The position numbers and the translations under genes are program-made. A DNA stretch of 64,000 nt from Vigna angularis (Eukaryota; Streptophyta; Magnoliopsida; Fabales; Fabaceae): assembly GCF_016808095.1 (NCBI RefSeq), contig NC_068973.1, positions 32,110,077 through 32,174,076 of the forward strand, written 5' to 3'. How positions within the stretch are numbered: the stretch's first letter is position 1; each line of letters opens with the position of its first letter. Below the pieces are notes generated by a model. That model had not been told where the DNA came from. It made no database searches and saw only the letters and a program-made list of their open reading frames with translations. Below are positions 1-13,359 of the stretch, one piece after another.

Positions 1-120
1 AATAAGGGAAATAGAGGGAGGGTGTGGAGGAGTGCAAAAAAAAGCAGAGAAGAGAAGAGAAGGAGATTGTGGTACTTGGCTTGTTATTGTGCTGAATAAG
101 GGGCTTTTATAGAATGAAAA
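1..120 (-). promoter_or_regulatory. Candidate core promoter and 5' leader of a minus-strand gene lying left of the window
   Basis: Read on the minus strand, a good plant TATA box (CTATAAAAGCC) lies at about 103-113. About 30 bases further on begins a pyrimidine-rich stretch (CTTCTCTTCTCTTCTC, about 44-63) that continues as CT-rich leader to the window edge. This is the usual layout of a plant RNA polymerase II promoter and 5' UTR. No start codon of the gene is inside the window, so the product is unknown. Inference from motif layout only; a chance TATA in AT-rich DNA is possible. Confidence 0.45.
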
Positions 121-1784
121 AGTCGAGGGGGGAAAAAATCAGAAGGGATTTCACTAGTTGGGTTTGCCTAGCCTAGTCACGAACCAGCCAGGTGTGTCCG
201 GTCAATTTATAAACTTAGGCTTCACGGCACAAACTGACGAAACAACCACTTCTCTCTCCCCCTGCTTCTTGTACTTTTCAGCAACTATTACTAAATATGA
301 AAAATATGGGGACCACCATGATCCCACAGCTACCTTCCTTTTTATTTTCCTTTTCTGCCATAAAAAAAGTGCTCATAATAATTTGGAACCTTCACTGAAA
401 CTATAGTGTAGTTTCGTTCCATTTATCACCTATCTGCATTGCATTATTCTATCCATCTCTTTATGGTTTTGTCAGAAAAGATTCTTGGATGAATATGAGG
501 TTTGCATTGATAGTTTTACTTACTCTGGCCAATAATCAATAATCCAAACAGGTTGCTTGCGTCTCCAATCATCTAACAAAATAATGGAATAGTGGTACAA
601 GAAATTTTAAATCACTTGACCAAATGAAAATCAAGGTCAATTGAATGTGGAGAGTATATAAAGGGGATTTGCTGTTTCTGAACAGTGCAAAGCAAAGACC
701 TTGCAAAGTTGAATTCTCAGCTTCACTAGCTTAGGAAGTGGGGAAGGACCACATAATTTACCGTACCTTAGATTTTTAAGTGTCTTGTGCTTCATGAGCT
801 AAAATGTATTAAATCTTTCTAACCACAACGTGCATATTGAAAAATCACATGCAGGTGGTTCAGGAAACAAAAACTCTTAAATGATGGTCTAAGTTGCGTT
901 CATAATTGTATTTTACACTGTGCAAGAGTGTTAATTATGATTGAAAGTATATCTTCAGCTAGATAAACATAATCATGTAATCTTAAGAAGATTTATCTTC
1001 TGGTATCAAGTTGATTCCCTAAATTTTGCTAACTTATATTATGATGAACCTCATCTCTCATGTTACCATAATTTAAGATAGATCTTATTATATCTTATTT
1101 GTTTTCGAATCTATTCAATAACCCTCAAATTTTCGAATCTATTATTTAGGAAACCAACTATTTATTAACTACATTAGACTTCGTTTATAAAATAAAATCA
1201 TTATTGGAACTCTTATTTCCCAGTTACTGGTGTCAATTAAATGCAAATTTCATTTAATTTATAGAGGTTTTTTATGGATTATAAATCACCCTAATTACTA
1301 ATTTATAATTGAGAATTCATATTTTATTTAAATAATTTGACGTTGACTACTTTTAATTTCAAAGAGGAAAAGTTATTAAAAATACTTTCTTAATTAAAAT
1401 TTTAACATAATATTAATAAATTCAATATAAAAGTATTTAAATGATTTTATAAATTGAAAATACTGTAAAAATAACTTTTATATGCCGATTATAATTCATA
1501 ATATGTTATAATAAGTTATACGATGACTAAATTGTAAGACTTTTATACAATATGTTTATCAAGTTGGCTCGATGGTCAACCTTTCATTCAACAAAACAAG
1601 AGACTTGTGCTATAGTTAACTAATCAAACAAAGTAGTATTTCTATTCGGAATAGAAATGATTTAGGACAAAAACTCATTTTGATTAAATACCTAATCAAG
1701 ATTAGAGGAGTTTGAGTCATAATTAGGTCGGTTATAATTAGAACTCAATTATAATAACTATAAACAGAGGTCTAAGGTGAGATG
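121..1784. other. AT-rich intergenic sequence, no gene seen; one TATA-like motif
   Basis: No supported coding region. A plus-strand TATA-like string (AGTATATAAAGG, 652-663) is followed by a small imperfect hairpin (TTTGC-TGTT / AACA-GCAAA, about 668-692), but no ORF follows, so any transcript would be non-coding. The small ORF at 158-406 has no recognisable domain and starts within simple intergenic sequence. The rest is AT-rich and featureless by eye. Confidence 0.4.
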
Positions 1785-3131
1785 CATTAGTGCAAGAAGA
1801 GGAAATAACACCGATTATTATTGCTTATAGGCACCGGTTCTGCAACCGAGGCATAAACAGACGAGGTAAAAAAGGTAGGTTTTTTTTATGTTTCAGTTAT
1901 GAATTGAGACAAAAGTGATAAGATTATGCTTCAAATTTTAGGTAACCGAGGCCGTAACATTTTTTTTTTAATTTTTTCTTATGACAACAACTTGGTATCT
2001 CAACAAAATTTGTTTCTGTAAACTGGGTGAGTTGATCAAATTTATCTCTTGGAAACACTGAAAATTCAGAGGATTCATAAACCCTGTAAAGGTCTTCAAA
2101 CACAATTCAAGCAATTACAGGAGGATCTGTGGCCGAGATTGACAAAAAAGCAACTGCAAGAAGCAAAATCAGAGCGACAACCTTTGATCTCACTATGAAA
2201 CATGGTTTTGGCACTTCTTTTGCTTCACCAAATATTTATGCCATGAGAGTCTCCTTAACAGGACTCAATACGAAGATCTGGCCACACTCTTCTTCCTTTA
2301 CAATTTCATCCGAAGAAACATCCCATTCCTTATGCGAGCCAGAACGCTTTCCCTTTCCGCTCCGCAACCGGACCACCATAACAGCAACCCAGAACCCAAT
2401 TTGATTTCTTCGCGAGTTCGTCCTCCTCAATAGACGCAACCAGAAAGCAAATCGCGCCTCCATGATTCAATCTTCTCCACCCCAACCTGCACACAGAATC
2501 ACAGAAATAATGTTCACAACAAATCACAGAAACCAAACGGGCTAGAGACACTAGCCAAACTCAAAAATCGCAGAAACCAAACTCAAAAAACGCTTTCCCC
2601 TTTTCCCCTTCTGAAGAACCCTAATATGGACGCTAGCCAAGACGCGGGCTGGAGACGCAGCTCGAGAGGACGGTAGGAGAGAAAACGTAGATGGTGAGGG
2701 AGATCGAGGAATTCTCGCCGCCGCCGCCGCGTCCTCGCCGCCAGCGTCTCTCGCCTCACCGTCGCGCGTTCTCATCGTCATCGCACATCGCAGCCGTCAT
2801 CACACATCGCAGGAGAAGAGGAAAGGTGCTAGGTTTTTGGGGAAAAGTTTTCGCTATCCAAAGGCTAGGCTTTTCTAGATTTAAGCTCCTAGTCCAAGCC
2901 CAATATGCCTCGGGTCCATCTATCAATCGAGGTAGTATGATTGTTGCATGAGGTTTATGCCTCGGTTCACCCTGGCAACCGAGACAATATTTTCTTTAGA
3001 CACTGGTTGCTTAACAACCGAGACATATAGTGTTTTTAAAATTACGAGACTGCCACCACGTTTTGATATGTTTCGGTTCCATAAAAACTGAGACGTAATG
3101 TACGAGTTAAAAACGCGATTTTTTACTAGTG
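1785..3131. mobile_element. Non-autonomous CACTA (En/Spm-like) transposon
   Basis: The right end reads TTTTTTACTAGTG (3119-3131), which in reverse is CACTAGTAAAAAA, the CACTA terminus. The left end is a degenerate CATTAGTGCAAGAAG (1785-1799). Both ends carry subterminal copies of an AACCGAGRC / GYCTCGGTT motif (near 1845, 1940, 2959, 2977, 3018, 3070), the repeated transposase-binding layout of this superfamily. No transposase is encoded. The 3-bp flanks (ATG left, AGG right) do not match exactly, so the target duplication is decayed or the left end is off by a few bases. The interior (about 2130-2850) is less AT-rich than the surroundings and may hold a captured host fragment that I do not recognise. 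Confidence 0.6.
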
Positions 3132-3274
3132 AGGGTAGGTAACTCATTAATTGTGCATTTATTACTCTAGCTTTTGGATTGAACTCACTTTAGCATGAGA
3201 ACCTTTGACAGGTATTGAGGAATAAAACTTAAACTTAGAGCAAACATATTAGACTATATACTGTTGATTGACCA

Positions 3275-3953
3275 CACTTGCTAAAACAACTTTTTATATT
3301 AGTTATACCTAAAACCAACATAGAAAGTGAACATGGTGACAACTTTGTAATAAAGTAAAAAATATTATATGCCAGCTATACATAAAGCCAACATAGAAAG
3401 ATAAATGGCATAGAAAGTATTAAGTGACAATTTAATACAAAACTTTTTATATTGGTTATACATAGAATCGACATGGAAATTGAGATATTATATTATTTTA
3501 AATTTAAAATACATATAATTAATATGACTACAAGTGCTTCATCCCTAACCCTCCTCTCTCAATCACCCCAATCAACGCCCATCTAACCATCATGTGTATG
3601 CTTTGAAGTAACCAATGATCTTGTCGATTTTAATTGTTATTATCAATGATTTGTGTAGCACAAGATGAGAAGGTTGGTGCTAATGTTTTTATAGTAAGAA
3701 GGTATACTAAGGCACTAAAGGGGTTGATAAAAATTTAGGTCTAATTATGAAACTCAATTACACAAGGACATAAAGATGAAATCACAGTATATAGAAAGTG
3801 ATTATAGGTATAACCAAGTCACGAATTATATGTCGATTTCATAATAAGATAAAAAGTAAAAAGTTATTTATGTAAATTGTATATATACAAGTTTTAAGAT
3901 CAATATAAAAAATTATTTTTAATTAGTATAAAAGAAATTTTGTTGCAGTAATG
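3275..3953. mobile_element. Possible short CACTA-like MITE
   Basis: The left end CACTTGCTAAAACAAC and the reversed right end CATTACTGCAACAAAA resemble each other. The interior repeats a sequence like TATTRGTTATACMTARARYC followed by AACATRGAAA three times (near 3296, 3373, 3459), as subterminal repeats would. There is no ORF. The ends are degenerate and no clean 3-bp duplication was found. Confidence 0.35.
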
Positions 3954-4565
3954 ATGACATGATTTTCATTCCTAAGGTAGGAGTATTTTTTAACAAAATG
4001 GTTACATAATCATTGTAAATTATAGCTGAAATTATTGATGAGGGTAAATATTCTTGCTAGGTAAGTTTGACTTACGTTGTACACTTCATAAACGACATTT
4101 AAGTTTCAATATTTGTTGGTTGCCATTTTTGCATGTGGCATATCAGCTTTTAAACTATGTTAGAGAAAAGAAATTGTAACATATGGGGTATATGAAGCAA
4201 AGCAATGATAGATGAAGCACTTAATCGCCCCTTGTATAGTTTCACCTAAACTTAAACAAGCAGCACCCACCTACCTTGTCTAGCATATAACTTGAAAACC
4301 AGGGGCATGGCTACTTTATTTTCCTTCTTTTTCTTTCTTAATGCCAGAGATAACTAGTAAATATATAGTTATATGCATATCACTTGTACATATCAAATTC
4401 GATTTTCCCAATCCATAAAATTCTATTGGCTTCATAAGAACTTTAAGAATCACACATACCTGAAATATCAAGCATTACCAGAGCTAATTTGGGGGTTTCT
4501 TTTTATGACTTATTATATTAATATATTAACACACATTGTTATTATACGATTTTATAGGCTTTAAC
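3954..4565. other. Intergenic, nothing recognised
   Basis: AT-rich sequence without a supported gene. The short ORF at 4373-4564 runs straight into the microsatellite and has no domain. Confidence 0.4.
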
Positions 4566-4618
4566 TATTATCATTAATATTATTATTAATATTATTATTA
4601 TTATTATTATTATTATTA

Positions 4619-4649
<31 letters not shown>

Positions 4650-4660
4650 CATTATTATTA

Positions 4661-4691
<31 letters not shown>

Positions 4692-4714
4692 CATTATTAT
4701 TATTATTATTATTA

Positions 4715-4774
<60 letters not shown>
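4566..4774. repeat. Long interrupted (ATT)n microsatellite
   Basis: About 205 bp of ATT units with scattered ATC interruptions. The minus-strand reading frame across it is a run of isoleucines with occasional methionine and is an artefact of the repeat. Confidence 0.97.
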
Positions 4775-4775
<1 letters not shown>

Positions 4776-7700
4776 GGGCATTTTTTTGGCCTTAAAATTT
4801 TTTATTACGTTTCTTTACTTTTGTCATTTGAAATTAAAAAAAAGAAGATTGAATTTGATGTAAAAAAAATCAGAACTGACTGTCCTGTAAATAATTTTAT
4901 GTTAAAATATTAATTCTAGAAGTTGAACATTCAAATAATGGGAAAATATGTTTTTTATTTTGTGTTTCGGTTGAAATTGTCCGTCCGAGAGTCGGTCGTC
5001 CTTCCTTGCTTTGCTCTCTTTAGATCATCTAATCTTCTCTGAGAATGCAATCCATTCCGATGGATTGTTGACCTGGAGAACACACTCCGACGCTAAAGTT
5101 AGATATGTTTTGTAAATATGTCACTATTTTATTAGGATAATAAAAGATATTTGTATCCAAATCCATTGATTAATCATTGTAGTATATTTTTGGGCAATAT
5201 AACTTGCCAATCACTCATAAATACCGTATATTCGTCCTTAATATGGCCATTAAACGTATTAATTGGCCATTAATGATATCTACATTTCCTGGTTTACACT
5301 TGCCGTACAACCGATCGGTTGACTACTTTGGCTACGGATCTCTCCTTTGCCGATCGGTCACTAGGATATAGTACATTTTGTATTTTCAAATGTATTAATT
5401 TTGTCTTTCAATTTTTTTAAATATGTGATTTCAATTCTTCGTTATACTTAAATTTAACATTTAGTGGTATTTTTTATTATCACAAAGTTGATAAAAGAAC
5501 TAAATTCATATAGTATATAATATTAATCTTTTCATATCTGCATATTGAACATTAGTAATTATTTTTTATTATCATCATATAATTGATAATTTACTAAACT
5601 CCTCACATGTTTTCTAAAGTTTCATAGAGCAGTCAATCAATTTTAAAATACAGACAAAAAAACTAAGTTTAACCGAGAGAATACTAAAACAAAAACATAT
5701 ATAACCCTTAAATAATCAAACATTAATCTCTCCCTTAATTAGATTTATGTGGTAATATATAACCGTTGGTTAAGGGATGCATGATGAATGTAAAGAAATA
5801 ATACAAACATTTCCTACAAATTATAGTTTAAAAGAATTAATGAACTAGAAAATGTGTGAAAAGTGTGCTATTATCTTTTTATTTGTTTTAAATTCAAAAG
5901 GTGTACATGCCTCAAGTAAAATATATTGAATGTCATTATGCCATAACTTTCTTCTTGCACTTTGTTGTTCTTTCCATGTCCACAAAATCGTGACCTAAAG
6001 TCAAAACCGGTGGCCTTGAAGATTCTTCCAGCCAAATTTCCATTTAAATGGAGACTAGATTAATTCAAAATTCAGACTATGGTTTTCATTATTCTCATTT
6101 TCTCCATTGATAGTTATTATTTCTTCTACATACGGTTAGTTAAAAAAAACGAAGAAGAAAATGTTAATGATATTATATATTAGTACATAAAAACTTCACT
6201 TGAACTTGTGAATCATTTGTTGGTAATAGCAGTCAATGAAACTGCTATGAATACTGTTGTTATTTCATATTTTTTTTTACGTGTTTTGTTTTCAATTGCA
6301 TTAAGTCAAGAGGGAACATAATAGGTTAGCATTGAACATGAAAACAAAATTTAAGTGGACCAAACTGCCATAACTGCTTTGGACTTTAGAGGCCCTTTTC
6401 GAATACAATGTTTTTCGCTGTTATTAAAGAATAAGAAAAAGGTCAAACAATCTGACTAAGCAAACTTTTAATGTTGCTTCCAACGGAAACCAAAGAGAGA
6501 AAATTTAATACCAAAAGCTCCCAAAACGACGAAGGAATTTTGCCAACTAGGTTGCCTTTCTCTATACGTGACTGCTTTTCTTATGTGTAACTTTTTTTGT
6601 GTTCCCCTTCAACTTTTCTATAACATTTTTTTTTTCATACAAATAAACTTAAATCATACTTTTATAAATTATTTTTCTTATATATTTAACTCCATCGCAT
6701 CAATCATACTTTCTCTTTTCTATCTCCTTTTATCAACAACTTTGAATACTAAATTTTTATATCAATACAAGTTGTTTTTATTTTGTTTTCTGCTGTACAT
6801 GGATTTTCCAGGAAAAAAAATTAAGGAGAAAATGATAGCGATTTGATTGAAACGTGTGGGATTTGTAAAATAATAGATAAATAGATAGCTGTGATGTGAC
6901 CACGTGTATCAATCGTATCCACACTATACAATCCGATGGGCCACTTTCAGTCGGCAGATTCCATTGGGTGGAAACTAGTTACGAGGATCTTTTACTTTTA
7001 CCTTAACACACCGTATGCTTTTCATTTTTTTAATGTGTGGTTTATAATTTTGTCTTTGTCTTAGTCATGAGATGGTCTATTTATGTTATGTAATGAGTTC
7101 TCTAGATCAATAAAAACAAATCATTTCATGTTAACATTTTATACACTTTCTTGGAAATGACTTCACTACAATTTCAAGCATTGAAATATATCAGTAATTA
7201 TAATAATTATTCCAAGTGAAGGAATAACACTTTCGATATTCAGTTGGGTATCGTCAAATCACATCTTATTGTTTTTGTTAAGAACAGAATATATCTTAAC
7301 TTCTTTTATATGTTTTTAGAATATATGAATGCGTTATATGTGAATTCTTTATTTTAATTAGTTCAAATATATTGGTTACTTTTATTTAAAAGTTATCAAG
7401 AAAAGTCTTCTAGTTGTTATGTGATAGTAAGATTATTTCAGGGATATCACTATCATTTAATAACATATTTATTTTAAATAAAATAAAATATTCTTCTTTT
7501 TTCTTTCTATCACTTTTTTGTCTTTTCTTATCGGTCATTATTTTCTTCTCTTATTTGAAAATTTCACTAATCTTATTATCTTATTTTTCTTTTATCTTGT
7601 GCATCATTTATCTTTTTTTTTTCAATGTCTCAACCAATTCCATATTTACAAGATTCTTAATTAACATTCAACATTGAACATTTTGGCATTACGATTGTTT

Positions 7701-9720
7701 TATGCTAGATATGGGATCTTAAAAAATGATTAGCAGTTATATTTTTTTAATTTAGGATTTGTTCTTTAAAATTCAATTAAATAAAATTATCAGAAATTTA
7801 TAATTTTCTGAATCTAAACAAATTTTAATTATACTTACGTTTATAGATTATTTGATCGCAACTTAATAATATATATGATGATCATATTTTACATTTTTAA
7901 AAGTTAATAACTTTTGCACAAATTAAAAGTAAAAAATTGGAGAAACTACACAATTTTTTTTTTTACAAATTAGTGAATCAATAACCTATTTTAAACATAA
8001 GAAATAGGAATAATTGGGTGGAAATTTACAATACACTATTTTTTAATTTAGACAACAACTAAAAAATGTTAAGTAAATCAAATAAATCATGCCTTTAAGT
8101 TGAGGCAACAATTTAGCTGCGGTTTTACAGCGACAGAATATGCAATCATGATTGTTACTCAAAGGCAACGGCTTTTGTCACGAATGTTTTGACAATCTTT
8201 GTCTTGAAATAAAAAAAATAGAACACATATAAATGTAGGCTAGTTTAATGTGGCCAAAAGTGAAAAATGGTGAGAGAAAGAAGTCACAAACTTGGAAGCT
8301 ATATGTACTTAATGAATTCTTACTTGGTGAGAGGAATCGTATATTGTTTTAGCTATTGAAGGAATTTTACTCAGTTATCTAATATATGATAGTGTGTAAA
8401 AAGGTTATATTAACCCATCTTTAGGGTGGAAATTTTCGTCTATATATTATACCCAATGATTGGTATTTTTGGTATCAAAGTTATGATAATATATATACAT
8501 CTGAATCACAGTTTTTTATTACAAGTTTTTCACCGTTTTTTGCTGCCAATCTAGCACAGGAAGAGTGGCATCCGTAGGCCATAGTGTGTTTTGATTTTTG
8601 TATAGTAGATGCTATAATGCATGAACCTCTTTGGGTCAAAGGTAGAATCCAATGCCTTTCAAAATGTCCTTTGTCACATAGGTTACTTGCCAAGAAACTA
8701 CTTATATTGGACACAATAACTTCCAATGGGATCATCATATTTCAATATGTTACGACAACTTTTTATTTTCTTTCCTTCACATGTTATTTTTCTTCTTTTT
8801 TTCCATCCATCACTCTTTTCCTTTACACATGTGTCCTTAATAAAAAATAATAGAAACCATTAGGTAATTTAAAAATGAGTAATTAAGTAGAAGTAATGAA
8901 AATTCTTTGCGGGGTGATATTTTTAGATTTTACTAGTGCAAAAGATATAGAAGATATCTTTGTAAATATTTTGTTGAAATTGACGTTTGTGGCAAGAATT
9001 TTTAATGTCAATTTTTCTTTTAAAATTTCAAAAACAATGTGAGTATTCAAATTTCACTTTTTTTTTTATTTAGCACGAGGAAAATTTTGTCAAAGGGATA
9101 TATGCTATGGTGCTACCAACATGCAATTTGCAAGTATGACCTCCATCCAAATGATCGCCCCTGTGCTATTAGGCTCCATTGTAGTCCACTACATCCACCA
9201 TTTAAAGCTTCTTGAGTCTCTCATTCTCACATATCATATATGGTAACTGAAAAAACCGCCAGCCACCATTCGGATAACCCAATGAAAGAGACTCTCAGCT
9301 ACGAGGAAACTATTCATAGTCAATTCTTAATTTAATTTTATCCCATCATATCATTTTTAATACAACATTTTTTTAAAAAAAAAAATCTTGTAAAGCACAT
9401 ATTTTGATATTTAGTTTTTTTAATACAAAGTAATATAAATAATAAAAAATATTTTTTTATAACTTAAAATCTTATTTATATATAAGATCTTAACTTTTTT
9501 GGTATAATGAAATAGAAAGGTATTATTATTACTATTATAAAAATATAAATGAGCGGTCCCATTAAAAAAGAAAGGAAAGGCAGTTGCAGCAGGTGGAGGG
9601 TCCACAGATAGTTGCCTTTCTGTGCCATAATGGGAAGGCAATGATTCATATTGGACCCACAAATCATGGGTTAGTGCTAAGCCCACTTATGCCCACCATG
9701 CCCACATCTTTTCTGAGTGC
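4775..9720. other. Long AT-rich intergenic stretch without a supported gene
   Basis: Nearly 5 kb with only short ORFs (for example 6568-6846, 7414-7677, 8481-8850) made of phenylalanine, isoleucine and leucine as expected from AT-rich DNA. No domain, splice layout or transposon end was recognised. A CACGTG G-box (about 6902-6907) occurs but with no gene beside it. Confidence 0.45.
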
Positions 9721-9867
9721 AACGAGCTTTATAAATCATTGAGATTAATCCAAAACAAACATAAACTTAAATTCTCTATTCCCACCACCCTCTTACTCTT
9801 CTTCATTTCTAATCTGCATTTCCGGATATCCACTCTCTCACTTTAGTTTTTGTTATTTTAGATTTTC

Positions 9868-10044
9868 ATGGCTTTTAGTTTTACATATCCTATGATCTTC
9901 AATGGGTCATTGGAAGTTTTGGAATGGAATGATGCTATTAGAGCAACTTGGGTGCTTTTTAAACCCCTTGCATCAATTCTCCTTTCAGTTTTAAGTCACA
10001 AAAAACTAAAAGGCTACATTTTTCATCGCATATTTCCCACTTGA
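9868..10044 (+). CDS. Possible 58-codon ORF behind a TATA box and CT-rich leader
   Basis: An ATG at 9868 opens 58 codons to a TGA at 10042-10044. What makes it worth listing is the layout upstream: a TATA-like box (TTTATAAATC, about 9730-9739), then a pyrimidine-rich leader with TCTCTATT, CACCCTCTTACTCTTCTTC and CACTCTCTCAC before the ATG, as in a plant 5' UTR. The peptide begins MAFSFTYP, contains a short hydrophobic stretch around residues 30-43 and ends in a basic tail. I recognise no family. It could be a real short peptide, the truncated first exon of a decayed gene, or chance. No function is assigned. Confidence 0.25.
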   Translation: MAFSFTYPMIFNGSLEVLEWNDAIRATWVLFKPLASILLSVLSHKKLKGYIFHRIFPT

Positions 10045-11550
10045 ATATGCAAATATTAGGTCCCCAATATCGTATCGGACACGCATAGAAGATTTAATAC
10101 CTCAATGAGTGGCACCAATAAGGTTGTCATAGAAGATTTGGAGTTGGATCAAAAGTGTGCTTGATGCGTATAATGATGATTATTTTTTCTATTCGTATAA
10201 AGCAAATCGGACCACTACATAAATCCAAGATTACTCCCTTCTTTTTTATATCAAAGAATCCAGTTAAACGTACTTAGTGAAACGAATAAGAACATTCTAC
10301 GAACAAATTATTGTCGTAAGTTTAATTTATACACTGATAGTGAGTAAAAAGGATTGTTCCTTGAATCTTTGTCATTATCTTAAGGAAGTTTCCTTCCATT
10401 GCTTGTTTTTATTATTAGTGCATGGAGCACTAGCTAGAATGGTCCAAGATGTAATTGATTGCACTACAATGCTACCCCAGCTAAAACACATTTCATCTAA
10501 TAATTTAGTGCTACTTTATTTACAATTTTATAATTTGTTGTTCTTGTGTATTTTTAGATATAAGGATGGGTCTGGACCATTGAATCTGACTATTCCTGCG
10601 ATGTGAATCAATGCCTTCCTCTGCACATCAATCACACATCACTAACAGGTGTTCTTCCTCAAAATAATTTGTATTCGACCTAACTGCTAAGGACACGTAA
10701 TCTCTTATTTTTATAACTTTAACTATGATTTGATCAGAAATCATCCAACTTTAATAAACAAAATAAAAGTTTATTCAAAATGCACTTTCAAATTACGTTT
10801 CCATGAGAAATCGTCAAATAACTGAAAGTGAATCTCGATATAAATGCTATTAATAGGTTTTAGTAATCTTAATTATTTGTGAATTTCGGATTGAAAAATA
10901 AAATCAATTAGAAACAGAATAGTCACTCTTTTTTTGAAAAGACAGTGCAGTTTAAATGACCCTTTTATACGACATTTGAGAAACGGCCCTTCTGGCTAAC
11001 GAAAATCCATATTTGGCACAAATTACCCCAGCACTAATGTGTTTTATTGGGTGGATTTACTCTTTATAGAGATTGAGAGACGCAGATTTACTATTATGAT
11101 TGGTGTTTATTTTCAGTCTTTTTAGGGTGAGGGAAGAAATGGATTTGTGAGATACATCGTTTTTTTAATCTCGGTTGAAGTGAGGTGATTTGAAAATGAG
11201 ATATAAGTTTTACCATTTTACTCTCATAAAAATCACATTGATTATGGATGTATTAATTGTTAAACTTTTAAGTAGTGAGAATCAGTTTTGAGTGAAATAA
11301 AACCGATTTTGTGATTATATGATTTAATGGAGTGGAACCGATTCCCATAATTGTGGGAGTTTCAATAGCTAAGATTTATACTTTTGTTAAACTATAAACT
11401 ATGACACCCTTCTTTGTTTCCATGACCTTGATATAAACATTGTCAACACTAATCAAAATACATGTATATTCACGAAACCAAAATAAAATGACAATTGACA
11501 AAAACAACTTTTATATTAAAAAAAGCTAACAAAATCTTGTGAATGCAAAG

Positions 11551-11553
<3 letters not shown>
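10045..11553. other. AT-rich intergenic sequence, nothing recognised
   Basis: The ORF at 10277-10606 has no recognisable domain and unremarkable composition. No repeats or transposon ends were seen. Confidence 0.4.

Positions 11554-11616
<63 letters not shown>
11554..11616. repeat. (AT)n microsatellite
   Basis: About 62 bp of uninterrupted AT dinucleotides. Confidence 0.97.
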
Positions 11617-11619
<3 letters not shown>

Positions 11620-13354
11620 ATAATAAATAATAGTATTGACAATAAATAATAATATATTAATTTTAATTATATAAACAAAATAATAATTTTACATTTTAAT
11701 TTATTAAAACTTTATTTCTTATTTATCATTACCCTTAATAAATTTTATTATCAAATTCATTTTTTTTACTTCCAAATTTTTTAAAAAATATATAAAAGCT
11801 TTATCTTGAAATTTATCTATTTACTCTCTCCCAGATCCATATTTTAATAGGAGACTATAAATAAATGCTGAAATAAAATATACAAAGATTGACATAATAA
11901 GACAATAAAAAATTGGACACACACTGTATAATGTTTTTATGCTCTCAACCCTTCAGTATTGTCATCTGTTAATCCGTTCAACATATATGTTTGGAAATGT
12001 CAAAATTTTATATATGTATAAAAGCTTTTGAAGATATAAAATATATTAAAAAAATATATAAAATTATATATAAAATTATAAAAATATTATACGTTATATA
12101 TTAATTTATATAAATATAAAATTATTTGGGAGGGTCAAAGACACCCTCCTGTCACCCCGTTAAGGTCCACCACTGTTGGTAATATATATATTATTCTATA
12201 ATAATCGGGTTATACAGTCATACTAAGTTAAAATGATGTATCATATTTTTATTTAGGATCGTTATGTTACTGTTTATCAGTCAACTTGTGCTTCCGTATT
12301 TTTGTTTAGTATCAGTATTTTTTGGGATGTTTATCAGTCTAATAGAGATGGTCTGTATTATATAAATGAATGTAATTTGAAAGTTGATATTTTAAGAATA
12401 AAAAAAAATTGTTGTAATATTTAGGCAAAATGAGAGTGAAAATAGTGCGCATCTAGGTATGATGTATGCAGAGGAACTGAGGGGCAGAGAATAAAAATGA
12501 AAAATGTGAGGCATTTTGGATGATGGTGGTTAGTTGAACTAAATTGTCAAGAACAAGAATCCTTCTTCTCCCCTAATTTTTAGATTTTCTCTGATTTAAT
12601 AATGAACAAAATATTGTGGCTCTAAGTAAGACATCCTTATTCATCGTACAAACACCCACGTTGGACGAGACTGGGCCTTTCTTAAACCATCACCACGTGC
12701 TTCTATGCAACAATACTACAAGTACAAAGAATCTACACGTTTATTATATTCCCAAGTGCTGCCGTCGGGGCCATTCTTCTTTGTTTTTTTGGTAAAGCTA
12801 AAATGTTCTTTAGGGTTTACCCACCTGAACAAGAACCAAAACTAAAATCAGAACCACCCCTTCTCAGTGTCTCAATCACCCAATGCACTCCATAAATTAG
12901 TTATTTATATAAGAATAAAGAATTACATTGAAGAGAAAATAAACCAAATCTTTGAAAATTTTCATATCATTTATGCTAGCCAATGTACGTGCTTACGTCA
13001 TCCTATTTATATTATTATTATTATTATTGACATTATTCAATCAGAATCGTTCGTATATATAATACTTACTAAAATATTGTAAGTACGATGGGTTATATAC
13101 AGTCATAATGCTGTTGAATAAGTTACCTTATCATTTATGCATCAAGCTTAAAAGTAGTAGGCATTAGAAGGTGTACTAGAAAAAAAATGTCTTAAAAAAT
13201 TAAGGTTAAAATAATATAGATAATTATAAAACAATTTCGAACACCAGTGCAAAAAAAATTTATAACGTCATCAAGTTCACGTTATAACTAATAAAATTTG
13301 ATGGTAAAAATACGTGGAGATATTTTTATAAATATTTCCATTTAATTGACATTG
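11617..13354. other. Intergenic sequence with a possible hAT-type transposon end
   Basis: No gene seen. A GC-richer block at 12128-12175 ends in CCACCACTG, which reversed reads CAGTGGTGG, like termini of some hAT elements. I could not find the partner end or an 8-bp duplication. CACCAGTGCAAAAAAAA at about 13242 resembles a CACTA end, again without a partner. Both are weak. Confidence 0.35.
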
Positions 13355-13359
13355 GATTC

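Noticed and set aside
664..700. Small hairpin behind a TATA-like motif, considered as a microRNA precursor
   Set aside because: The stem is only about nine pairs with a bulge, much too short for a plant microRNA precursor.
4542..4781. Minus-strand ORF of about 79 residues, almost all isoleucine
   Set aside because: It is the translation of the ATT microsatellite and not a gene.
10277..10606. 109-codon plus-strand ORF
   Set aside because: No domain, no coding composition and no promoter layout directly upstream. A 9-bp inverted match inside it is too short to call an RNA hairpin.
12128..12183. hAT-like terminus CAGTGGTGG (reversed) beside TTGGTAAT
   Set aside because: No partner end and no second copy of the 8-bp flank were found, so it is not called as an element.
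13242..13260. CACCAGTGCAAAAAAAA, similar to a CACTA end, just left of the gypsy insertion
   Set aside because: No matching opposite end beyond the gypsy element could be found.
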